DNA of 64,000 nucleotides. It comes from G963422745 sp963422745. Its GTDB lineage: Bacteria; Actinomycetota; Acidimicrobiia; Acidimicrobiales; Aldehydirespiratoraceae. The stretch is taken from positions 3,100,001-3,164,000 of the forward strand of contig OY730477.1 of NCBI GenBank assembly GCA_963422745.1, given 5' to 3'. Positions 57,601 through 64,000 of this stretch are shown here, in pieces (the stretch's first letter is position 1; the number at the start of each line of letters is the position of its first letter). The position numbers and the translations under genes were made by a program. The notes under the pieces are model-generated. The model made no database searches. It was not told the DNA's origin and worked only from the letters and a program-made list of their open reading frames with translations.

Positions 57601-59494
57601 CAAAAGCGCCTATCGCCCGACCCAACTGCAGAGGCCGACCCGGACCGTCGCCGTGCCAGAACGGCATCCGCCCCGGCTCGCCCGGTGCCGGGGTAACGAC
57701 TACCCGATCAAAGGTTATGTCTTGAATTCGCCAGGTCGAAGCACCAAGCAGGAAGGTTTCACCGACTCGGCTCTCATAGACCATTTCTTCGTCGAGTTCA
57801 CCCACCCGCATCCCGTCGGGGAGGAAGACGCCGAAGAGGCCCCTGTCGGGGATGGTGCCCGCGTTGGTGACTGCGAGGCGCTGCGAACCGGCACGGCCAC
57901 GAAGCATGCCAGCGACCCGATCCCAGACGATGCGAGGCCGTAGTTCGGAGAACTCTTCGGACGGGTAGGTGCCCGACAACAGATCCAAGACATTGTTGAG
58001 AAGCTCATCAGATAGTTCGGCGAAGTTGGCGCAACGGCGCACTAAAGCAGCCAGTTCAGTGACCGACCGGTCCTGTATGGCGCACATCGCGACGATCTGT
58101 TGCGCGAGGACGTCGAGCGGATTTCGAGGGTAGAGGGTTTCTTCGATCAGGCCCTGTTGCATCCTGTCGACGACGACGGCCGCTTCGACCAGATCCGAGC
58201 GATGCTTCGGAAAGATCTTTCCGCGCGACGGTTCGCCGACCCGATGTCCAGCCCGTCCGATGCGTTGCAGACCTGACGACACCGAACCCGGTGAGGAGAC
58301 CTGGACAACAAGATCAACGGTGCCCATGTCGATGCCGAGTTCCAGAGACGAAGTCGCAACCAGGCCTCTCAGCTCGCCGCGCTTGAGTTCGTCTTCGATC
58401 ATGAGCCGTCGCTCACGCGACAGCGAACCGTGGTGCGCCTTCACCAACTCACCGCCCTCGATCAGGCCACGACCGATCTGCTCATCACCAGCAGCGACGT
58501 GATCACCACCGACTGGGATCCGGTCGGGGTCGGCCAGGTCCAGGGCCAATTCGTTGAGGCGGGTGGCGAGCCGCTCAGAAAGCCGGCGGGCATTGGCGAA
58601 GATGAGCGTAGAGCGATGCTCTTCGACTAGTTCGAGAAGTCGAGGATGTATTGCGGGCCAGATAGAGCATCGTGCCACGGTGGTGGCGGCGGGCGCATCG
58701 AGAGGGATCTCGGCCGGTTTGCCAAGCGCCCCCATGTCCTCGACCGGGACGATGATCTCAATGTCGAGTTCCTTGCGGGCACCTGCGTCGACCACGGTCA
58801 CGGCCCGGTTGCGCACAGTTCCGTCAGCTTCGGTCACATAGCCGCCCAGGAAGCGGGCTATTTCGTCGAGAGGGCGCTGCGTGGCGGACAGCGCTATGCG
58901 CTGTGGTGGACGTGGACACATTTCCTCAAGGCGTTCGATCGAGAGCATCAGATGAGCACCTCGTTTAGTGCCCGCAATGGCATGGATCTCGTCAATGATG
59001 ATGTGATCAACGTTGGCGAGTGTGCTACGAGCCTGCGACGTGAGCATCAAGAACAACGACTCGGGTGTGGTAATCAAAATGTCGGGAGGGTGGCGCACAA
59101 GGCGACGGCGTTGCGATGCGGATGTGTCACCGGTGCGGATCCCGACGGTTGGGGTGTGAACTGCACGGCCGGTTCGATCGGCCGCGAAGCCGATGCCGTG
59201 CAGCGGAGCTCTGAGGTTCTTTTCGACGTCCACCGCGAGCGCACGCAGCGGCGACAGGTACACGACCCGGGTTCGTGCGAGGGGATCGTCGGGTTGCGGG
59301 CCGCAGGCGAGTCGATCGAGAGCCCACAGAAAGGCGGCCAGGGTTTTGCCTGTGCCCGTTGGCGCAAGGATCAAGGTGTGGCTTCCAGCCGCTATGGCGG
59401 GCCAGCCCTGCGCCTGCGGTGGCGTGGCCGATGCGAAGGTTGACTCGAACCACCGGCGCACCGGCTCGGAAAACAACCTCAGTGGTTCGGACAC
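54617..59494 (-). CDS. lhr: Lhr-family ATP-dependent helicase
   Basis: A 1,625-residue large helicase-related protein (superfamily 2), a 3'-5' DNA/RNA-DNA helicase of DNA repair. Motifs: Q-region ATPPQAQGWPAIAAG, Walker A LILAPTGTGKTLAAFLWALD, Ib TPESLFLML, DEIH box HIIIDEIHAIAGTKRGAHL, SAT motif IALSATQRPLDEIARFL, motif V VATSSLELGIDMGTVDLVVQ and motif VI RIGRAGHRVGE, followed by the winged-helix and the long Lhr C-terminal domains. Two low-complexity inserts are present: an Asp/Gly/Ala-rich stretch around 56460-56610 and GDGRVP/S repeats around 55010-55095. GTG 59494 follows TAAGTT by six nucleotides. The coding end is duplicated downstream. Confidence 0.9.
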   Translation of the reverse strand: MSEPLRLFSEPVRRWFESTFASATPPQAQGWPAIAAGSHTLILAPTGTGKTLAAFLWALDRLACGPQPDDPLARTRVVYLSPLRALAVDVEKNLRAPLHGIGFAADRTGRAVHTPTVGIRTGDTSASQRRRLVRHPPDILITTPESLFLMLTSQARSTLANVDHIIIDEIHAIAGTKRGAHLMLSIERLEEMCPRPPQRIALSATQRPLDEIARFLGGYVTEADGTVRNRAVTVVDAGARKELDIEIIVPVEDMGALGKPAEIPLDAPAATTVARCSIWPAIHPRLLELVEEHRSTLIFANARRLSERLATRLNELALDLADPDRIPVGGDHVAAGDEQIGRGLIEGGELVKAHHGSLSRERRLMIEDELKRGELRGLVATSSLELGIDMGTVDLVVQVSSPGSVSSGLQRIGRAGHRVGEPSRGKIFPKHRSDLVEAAVVVDRMQQGLIEETLYPRNPLDVLAQQIVAMCAIQDRSVTELAALVRRCANFAELSDELLNNVLDLLSGTYPSEEFSELRPRIVWDRVAGMLRGRAGSQRLAVTNAGTIPDRGLFGVFLPDGMRVGELDEEMVYESRVGETFLLGASTWRIQDITFDRVVVTPAPGEPGRMPFWHGDGPGRPLQLGRAIGAFVREIRLDPEPLRRLSDRHGLDELAAGNLMDYLTKQAEVTGVVPDDRTIVVERFRDEIGDWRVCILTPFGAKVHAPWGMALQARLAERWGSDVDLMWGDDGIVIRLPEALDRVPVDELLFDPDEIGDIVVARLPDSAMFAARFRECAARALLLPRRRPDQRTPLWQQRQRAADLLAVAARYPSFPILLEATRECVNDVFDLPALRQIMTDLRSRRIRTVAVDTDTASPFAQSLLFAWIAVYMYEGDAPIAERRAAALALDPELLRDLLGAEELRELLDADVLAELELELQCLVGPRRARDPDELHDFLRRLGPLTRLGLVARTAPTHEAGKPAGVGDAMAVDAGAVDDGVVDDGVGDAGAVDDGFNGAINGDNGAGGSDSFTGETGIVDEGLVSAGVSLAGERVDLWLRELIDQRRVIKVRVASEQRYAASEDAARLRDAIGVALPVGLPAVFTDPVADPLGDLCKRYARTHGPFLARDVAAWIGVSEDRIATMLQRITGDVGLVRGEFRPGGSEREYCDDTVLRKLRRRSLAKLRHEIEPVDADALACFLASWQGVGSKRQGVDALAEVIAQLQGAPLAVSVLEEDVLAARLVGYRTADLDELCTTGEVVWVGAGSLGSSDGRVRLVFRDQVAVLAPPTDEAPGEPLHDALRRHLGQCGASYWPDLVAAVTEVGLAHGDEAVLGALWDLVWAGEVTNDSPAPLRALRRRSSRSAATRHRTRRHSRYPTRRRGRSTDLGPPTAVGRWSLVSTLREPAPVATSAAYARANQLLDRYGILTRESALSEGISGGFAGVYPVLKALEERGEVRRGYFVAGLGAAQFALPGAVDRLRSCRVPADGRVPGDGRVSGDGRVPGDGRVSGDGRVPDDARGGLVADDEHLVLAATDPAQPYGAVLAWPDTQGRPVRTAGSHVVLRHGQPIVWLDRGGRSLVTFEAAEQDLGWIEFLRCLVKDGRLDRLEIAKVNTMGVRDTPWAERLKAAGFSHGYRGMTYRGE
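55008..55095. repeat. 18-bp minisatellite within lhr
   Basis: About five units of ACACGGCCATCACCAG(A/G)A encode alternating GDGRVS and GDGRVP blocks. The 18-bp unit keeps the frame, so length can change without loss of function. Confidence 0.85.
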
Positions 59495-59500
59495 GCCCGA

Positions 59501-59506
59501 AACTTA
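59501..59506 (-). promoter_or_regulatory. -10 TAAGTT of lhr
   Basis: TAAGTT on the minus strand, six nucleotides before GTG 59494. Confidence 0.4.
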
Positions 59507-59511
59507 TCCAC

Positions 59512-59880
59512 CTGCGATAACACAACCGCGTGCGCAGGGTGCGTGTACCCGAAACCCCGATCACCACCACCAGGTACAGGACTTAACACAGCCACGTGCA
59601 CAGCATGCGTGTACCCCGAACCGCACCACCGGGTACTAGTCCCAACACAACCCCGCACACAAGATGCATGTAACCGAAACCCCCGAACACCACCACCGGG
59701 TACTAGTCCCAACACAACCCCGCACACAAGATGCATGTAACCGAAACCCCCGAACACCACCACCGGGTACTAGTCCCAACACAGCCCCGCACACAGCGTG
59801 CATGTAACCGAAACCCCGAACCGCACCACCGGGTACTAGTCCCAACACAACCCCGCACACAGCGTGCATGTAACGATGCG
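59512..59880. repeat. Six-unit C/A-rich array, 66-67 bp period
   Basis: GGGTACTAGTCCCAACACA recurs at 59631, 59698, 59765 and 59831 followed by CCCGCACACA(A/G).TGCATGTAAC. Two diverged units precede them from about 59512. It fills the divergent gap between lhr and the amidohydrolase. Confidence 0.9.
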
Positions 59881-59883
59881 TTG

Positions 59884-61539
59884 ATGCAAGAGATCACCGT
59901 GTTCACAGCACGGCGCGTAATCACGATGGATCAATCGATCCCGGAGGCTTCCGCGGTCGCTGTACGTGACGGGCGAGTCGTGGAGGTCGGTTCGATCGAC
60001 ACGCTGCAACCATGGCTGATACGTCACCCTCACATAATTGATGAGCAATTCGCCGACGAAACGATCATCGCCGGTTTCGTAGAGCCCCATCTTCATCCCA
60101 GCTTGATGGCGATCTTGTTGAACACCGAATGGATTCCATCCGAACCATGGGATCTGCCGGGCGGTCGTGTGCGCGAGGCCGTGGGAAAACGTGAGTTTCT
60201 CGATCGGCTGGCCGAACTGCACGAGTCCCGCAACAGCTCTGACCCCCTCGTGGTGTTCGGTTATCACGCTCAGTATCACGGCGAGATAGTGCGAGACGAC
60301 CTCAATTCTATTAGTGTTACGCGACCGATCCTGATTTGGCAGCGCTCGTTTCACGAGATCCGTGCCAATAGCGCTGGGCTCGTCTGGGTAAACGCCTCAG
60401 AGGGTGCCCGTTGGGATCCGAACATAGATCTCCAGGCCGGTGTCATGTTCGAGACCGGGATGGTGTGGGCCATCCAAACCCTCGTACCGCACCTGCTCAA
60501 CGAAGGCGGCAACGACGACACCTACGTTCAGGCTTTGCGCGACGTGCGCGACCTGGTCCATCGCGGTGGTATCACCACCATTGTTGACGCCGGGTTCGGT
60601 CTAGGTGATTACCACAGCGACTACGACGCCTACTCAGCTGCTCTGGGCACTTCTGAGACACCGTTTCGCACGTATCTGATGCCACAGATCGCAGCCGCGG
60701 CACGCACTTGGAGGTCCGATACCATGGCACGTCTTGAGGAGTTCACGGCGCAGTCCACCGAGCGGATGTCGTTCATTAGTGCAGCCAAGTTCCTTGCCGA
60801 CGGAGCGTTCATTGCTCAACTGATGGTTCTCGGACCACCCGGTTACATTGACGGCCACGAGGGTGCTTGGCTGACCGAGCCCAACCGTCTCGTGCACCTG
60901 ATTCAGCCGTATTGGAAGGCTGGCTACGACATCCACATCCATTGCAATGGCGACGTCGGGGTCACTGCCGCGCTTGATGCCATTGAGATACAACTTCACC
61001 GCCACCCTCGATTTGATCACCGTACGACGCTGCACCACCTGGGTGTCTCGACTCAGGCGCAGATACGACGCATGAGGGCGCTTGGTGTGTCGGTGTCGGC
61101 CAATGGCTACTACCTGTACCAGTTCGGTGATCGTTTTGTTTCGGAGTGGCTGGGCCATGAGCGGGCGTCGCTGATGACCCGCCTGGGTTCAGCGGAGCGA
61201 GCGGGGATCAGCATTTCGTTGCATTCAGACCTGCCGATGGGTCCCGCGGCACCGTTGCTTGCTGCTCAGGCTGTCACAACACGCCGCACCCGGGGCGGGA
61301 CTGTGATGGGCGAACACGAACGCCTGTCGCTGGACTGCGCTCTTCGCGCGATCACTATCGAAGCCGCATATCAGCTTCGTCTCGACCATGAGATCGGCAG
61401 CCTTGCTGCGGGCAAGCTTGCGGACATGACCGTGCTCAACTCGGACCCGTTCATCGTGGGTCCGGACGCGCTTGGCGATATCGAAATCACCGCGACGGTG
61501 GTCGGTGGCAGGGTGTACCCGTTACCGCCCAAACTGTAA
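59884..61539 (+). CDS. Amidohydrolase 3 family protein (YtcJ-like)
   Basis: A 551-residue metal-dependent hydrolase. It begins with the small beta domain (EITVFTARRVITMDQSIPEA...) and has the metal-binding HxH motif in IIAGFVEPHLHPSLMA, a later metal/active-site region KFLADGAFIAQLM, the conserved DIHIHCNGDVGVTAALDAIE and HHLGVST segments, ISLHSDLPMGPAAPL with the last metal ligand Asp, and the closing EIGSLAAGKLADMTVLNSDPF. This series is typical of amidohydrolase 3/YtcJ-like enzymes that cleave N-acyl or formamide-like bonds. ATG 59884 is preferred; the longer frame to 59731 runs through the repeat array. Substrate unknown. Confidence 0.85.
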   Translation: MQEITVFTARRVITMDQSIPEASAVAVRDGRVVEVGSIDTLQPWLIRHPHIIDEQFADETIIAGFVEPHLHPSLMAILLNTEWIPSEPWDLPGGRVREAVGKREFLDRLAELHESRNSSDPLVVFGYHAQYHGEIVRDDLNSISVTRPILIWQRSFHEIRANSAGLVWVNASEGARWDPNIDLQAGVMFETGMVWAIQTLVPHLLNEGGNDDTYVQALRDVRDLVHRGGITTIVDAGFGLGDYHSDYDAYSAALGTSETPFRTYLMPQIAAAARTWRSDTMARLEEFTAQSTERMSFISAAKFLADGAFIAQLMVLGPPGYIDGHEGAWLTEPNRLVHLIQPYWKAGYDIHIHCNGDVGVTAALDAIEIQLHRHPRFDHRTTLHHLGVSTQAQIRRMRALGVSVSANGYYLYQFGDRFVSEWLGHERASLMTRLGSAERAGISISLHSDLPMGPAAPLLAAQAVTTRRTRGGTVMGEHERLSLDCALRAITIEAAYQLRLDHEIGSLAAGKLADMTVLNSDPFIVGPDALGDIEITATVVGGRVYPLPPKL

Positions 61540-61653
61540 TATCCGCGGCGCTGGCCAACACCCGAAAGCCCTACCCACGCCAGGAAACCTTAGACCGGAG
61601 CTCTAGGATCCGCGGGGCTGGCCCACACCCCGAGCCGAGAGAATTGCGGTGAC

Positions 61654-62646
61654 ATGCACACCGATCCGCCGATCCCGTTTACGGTTATTGCTGGGTGGCT
61701 TGGTGCTGGCAAGACGACGCTATTGAATCGGCTTCTGATTGAGACAACCGAACGGATTGCTGTCATCGTCAATGACATAGGCGAGATCAACATTGACGCC
61801 GAGCTCATCGCAGCGGCTGGCCCCGAAGTCGTTGAGCTAACCAACGGATGTGTCTGTTGCTCGATCGGTGCGAGTTTGGCCATCACCCTCAGGGACCTGA
61901 CTTTCCGCCATCCACGCCCACAGAGAATCGTGCTTGAGGCCAGCGGCCTGGCCGACCCGGCACGGGTGGCGCGTTATGGTGATCGCAGCGTCGTGCCGCT
62001 TGATGCGGTGATCACGGTCGTGGATGCCGCTGACATAAGCGTCCGGCTCGTGGACCCGACCTACGGCGCACTGGCCAGGGCGCAGATCGAGGCCTGCGAC
62101 TTGGCGATCGTGACGAAACTTGACACTGTCAACAACGTCGAGAGCAGCGCCGTGTTTGACCTGGTGCAGGGGATTTGTCGCGGGCCAGTAATCGCCGCTG
62201 ACGACACCCTTGGGTGGACAGCCGCGGTGATGGCCGCAGGGCCCGCCGACGGTTGGGGTTGCAACACCCCAACCTCACCGGCAGATGAAGACACCAAACA
62301 CCAGCCATCACCCACAGCACCACAACCGTCAACATCGCCGACCTTGACAGATGCAGCCACCACACACCAAGCATCACCCACGGCAAGCAACTCGGCGCTG
62401 TCGGCAAACGTACTTTCTCCGACAAAGGTCTTGTCGACTGTGTGGACGTTCGACGATGCCGTGGACGACATCGTGGCGCGGCTTCAGCGTGTCCAAGGAC
62501 TGTTGCGCGCAAAGGGATTCGTCGACACTTCGGCAGGTCCGATGCTGGTTCAGGCAGCGGGTTCACGTATCTCGGTCACGCCCACTGAGGTCGGTGATGA
62601 TCACATCGGCCAACTTGTGGTGCTAATGCGCGAACCGCCGCCTTGA
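61654..62646 (+). CDS. G3E-family GTPase, CobW/COG0523 type
   Basis: A 330-residue metal-chaperone-type GTPase. Walker A is FTVIAGWLGAGKTTLLNRLL (residues 9-28), the metal-binding CxCC motif is NGCVCCSIG (66-69), the switch/Walker B region is VLEASGLADPARV, and the guanine-specificity motif is TKLD (154-157). The C-terminal CobW domain is short. Residues about 203-260 are a Thr/Ser/Pro-rich insert containing a 22-residue direct repeat and look like an intergenic-type array captured in frame. Zinc, cobalt or nickel delivery to a target enzyme is the family role; the client is unknown. The 110 bp before it contain ATCCGCGG(C/G)GCTGGCC twice. Confidence 0.85.
   Translation: MHTDPPIPFTVIAGWLGAGKTTLLNRLLIETTERIAVIVNDIGEINIDAELIAAAGPEVVELTNGCVCCSIGASLAITLRDLTFRHPRPQRIVLEASGLADPARVARYGDRSVVPLDAVITVVDAADISVRLVDPTYGALARAQIEACDLAIVTKLDTVNNVESSAVFDLVQGICRGPVIAADDTLGWTAAVMAAGPADGWGCNTPTSPADEDTKHQPSPTAPQPSTSPTLTDAATTHQASPTASNSALSANVLSPTKVLSTVWTFDDAVDDIVARLQRVQGLLRAKGFVDTSAGPMLVQAAGSRISVTPTEVGDDHIGQLVVLMREPPP
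62292..62388. repeat. 66-bp in-frame duplication within the G3E GTPase gene
   Basis: The stretch encoding ADEDTKHQPSPTA recurs 66 bp later as TDAATTHQASPTA, in a C/A-rich segment resembling the intergenic arrays. Confidence 0.7.
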
Positions 62647-62789
62647 TCTCAAACATGGGCAATTTCAAGCCGTTCATGAGTGATCGGCGTTGCTTACTTC
62701 GCCGACCGATTTCTGTTCGCCTTCACCACCTGACCTATTCTTCAAGCCCGGGCAGCTGACATGCACCTGCCCACAAAAGGGGAGGAACC

Positions 62790-64000
62790 TTGGGCACCAC
62801 ATCCAAACGCATTCTGCTGGCCACGGCCGTGCTCGCGATTTTCGCGTTGCTCGCGGCGTCGTGTGGAGACGACGACACCGACTCCAGTGTTGTCGTTGAC
62901 CCACCCGTACTTGACACTGTGCCGCAGGACCTGAACCAGACTACCGAGCCACCCCCCGAAGAAGATCCCGATCCTGTCGATCCTGAACCGGACCCACCCG
63001 ACACCACCGAACCGGATCCACCCGACACCCCCGACCCAGAGCCGGTCACCGGCGGCACGTTGGTGTATGCCATGCAGACCCTGCCGACGCATTTCAACGG
63101 CAACATCGCCTCGGGTACACCGCCCAACACGCCCGGCAGCCAGTTGTTTGCCAGCCCGTTGCGCTTCGACGGTGAATGGAATCCGCAGCCATACCTCGCC
63201 GACAGTTGGGAATTCTCCGACAACGGCACCACCTTGACCTTGCACCTGAACGAGAACGCCCTCTTCCACGACGGCGAGCCAGTGGAATCTCACGACGTGG
63301 CTTTCTCGATCCGAATGAACCAGGAGAACCATCCGTTCAAGCCAATGTTCGCCGCCGTGACCGACCTCGACACCTCCGATCCCCACACCCTGGTGATCAA
63401 GATGGCCAATCCGCACCCGGCGATTCTGATCGCAATGTCGCCAGCGCTGCTGCCGGTGTTTCCCGAGCACGTCTATGGCGACGTTGAGAACATCCGCGAC
63501 TGCACATGTAACTCCACAGCTGGGGAATTGGTCGGATCCGGTCCTTTCGTGCTTGACGAGTTCGACACCACGAACCGGGTGATACGGATGTCTGCCAACG
63601 AGGACTTCTTCATGGGCCGGCCCTACGTTGACGACATCGTGATCGCGGTGCGGCCCTCCGTCAACGAACTCATCACTGAGATGGAGAACGGTGAGATCCA
63701 CATCGGCAACGTGCAAGGCGTGGCCGACCTGCAAAGGGTGTCCAACATCGACAGCCTCACCGTGACCCCGCAGGGACTTGAGGGCATCGGTGCCGTGGTG
63801 TCGATGCAGTTCAACCTTGAAGACGAGGTGCTCGCTATCAAAGAGGTCCGTCAGGCCATCGCCTACGCCATCGACAAGGACTTCATCATCGACGAACTTC
63901 AAGGCGGTCTGCCGTTCAGGGCGAAGTCACCGATCCATCCGGGCAGCCCGTATTACGACCCAGACATGGAAGGCTACGAGTTTGACCAGGCCAAAGCCGC
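62790..64000 (+). CDS. Family 5 extracellular solute-binding lipoprotein, 5' part
   Basis: The 5' part of an ABC-transporter substrate-binding protein for oligopeptides or similar ligands; it runs off the window. The TTG at 62790 has GGGGAGG four nucleotides upstream. The N-terminus MGTTSKRILLATAVLAIFAL with LLAASCG is a lipoprotein signal peptide (lipid-bearing Cys at residue 25). A Pro/Asp/Glu-rich linker (about residues 45-88, PDTTEPDPPDTPDPEP) leads to the SBP_bac_5 fold: GGTLVYAMQTLPTHFN, PYLADSWEFSDNGTTLTLHL, LFHDGEPVESHDVAFSI and VRQAIAYAIDKDFII. Transport partners would be expected downstream, outside the window. Confidence 0.85.
   Translation, partial: MGTTSKRILLATAVLAIFALLAASCGDDDTDSSVVVDPPVLDTVPQDLNQTTEPPPEEDPDPVDPEPDPPDTTEPDPPDTPDPEPVTGGTLVYAMQTLPTHFNGNIASGTPPNTPGSQLFASPLRFDGEWNPQPYLADSWEFSDNGTTLTLHLNENALFHDGEPVESHDVAFSIRMNQENHPFKPMFAAVTDLDTSDPHTLVIKMANPHPAILIAMSPALLPVFPEHVYGDVENIRDCTCNSTAGELVGSGPFVLDEFDTTNRVIRMSANEDFFMGRPYVDDIVIAVRPSVNELITEMENGEIHIGNVQGVADLQRVSNIDSLTVTPQGLEGIGAVVSMQFNLEDEVLAIKEVRQAIAYAIDKDFIIDELQGGLPFRAKSPIHPGSPYYDPDMEGYEFDQAKA

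Noticed and set aside
1393..59880. CRISPR arrays
   Set aside because: The tandem arrays have head-to-tail units without unique spacers of constant length, the units diverge gradually, and no cas gene is present.
61540..61653. Cobalamin or metal riboswitch before the G3E GTPase
   Set aside because: Only a short direct repeat is visible in 114 bp; no conserved riboswitch core could be recognised.

Overview
The window is high-GC DNA, most likely from an actinobacterium and by inference an Acidimicrobiia-like lineage. It has an F420 pathway gene (cofC tail), a deazaflavin-type nitroreductase, an LmbE/PIG-L deacetylase, a UvrD helicase with an HRDC tail, Lhr, an ilvB-ilvN-ilvC cluster, and many starts placed 6-7 nt after a TANNNT box, which is typical of leaderless actinobacterial mRNAs. 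No rRNA, tRNA or CRISPR array was seen.

Layout. 0-1.3 kb: cofC tail and a PIG-L deacetylase. 1.7-4 kb: a low-GC toxin-antitoxin island, with an intact VapBC45-like pair and a decayed PIN toxin beside an intact small partner. 4.1-15.1 kb: a defence-like island with a broken Eco57I-type DNA methyltransferase, a standalone AAA ATPase, a phospholipase D-SNF2 helicase and a decayed membrane protein. 15.4-16.9 kb: nitroreductase and MOSC protein. 17.4-28.8 kb: one 3,824-residue collagen-like protein anchored by a single N-terminal membrane segment. 29.2-35.3 kb: an alpha/beta hydrolase, a methylase-tail remnant and a second, longer methylase paralogue with its own specificity subunit. 35.4-39 kb: a DUF7064/AttH-like protein, an ABC exporter and a DUF2007-like protein. 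39.6-43.4 kb: ilvC, ilvN and ilvB with an attenuator leader. 43.6-54.2 kb: MATE pump, gene debris (dcd-like, gatB tail), UvrD2-like helicase, MacB/FtsX-type transporter and a second hydrolase. 54.6-64 kb: Lhr, amidohydrolase, G3E GTPase and the start of a peptide-type substrate-binding lipoprotein.

The strongest candidate for something new is the pair of methylases. In both paralogues a simple-sequence tract (G11 in copy 1, a 10-bp unit repeated about 7.5 times in copy 2) lies in the linker just before the C-terminal domain. In both, the methylase frame as sequenced stops in a GTGA/ATGA overlap with the start of that domain. In both, adding one nucleotide modulo 3 (one G, or one 10-bp unit) would fuse the two parts into one polypeptide. 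Copy 1 has a further G13 tract inside the methyltransferase domain. This looks like repeat-length switching between split and fused (and on/off) forms of a modification enzyme.

The second theme is genome-wide. Nearly every intergenic gap holds a tandem array, many arrays are copies of the 3' end of the neighbouring gene including its stop codon, and the period is repeatedly close to 65 bp whatever the sequence. The same process appears to have entered coding regions (methylase linker, Lhr, G3E GTPase). All frame statements rest on this single sequence; homopolymer lengths could be assembly errors and need read-level confirmation.
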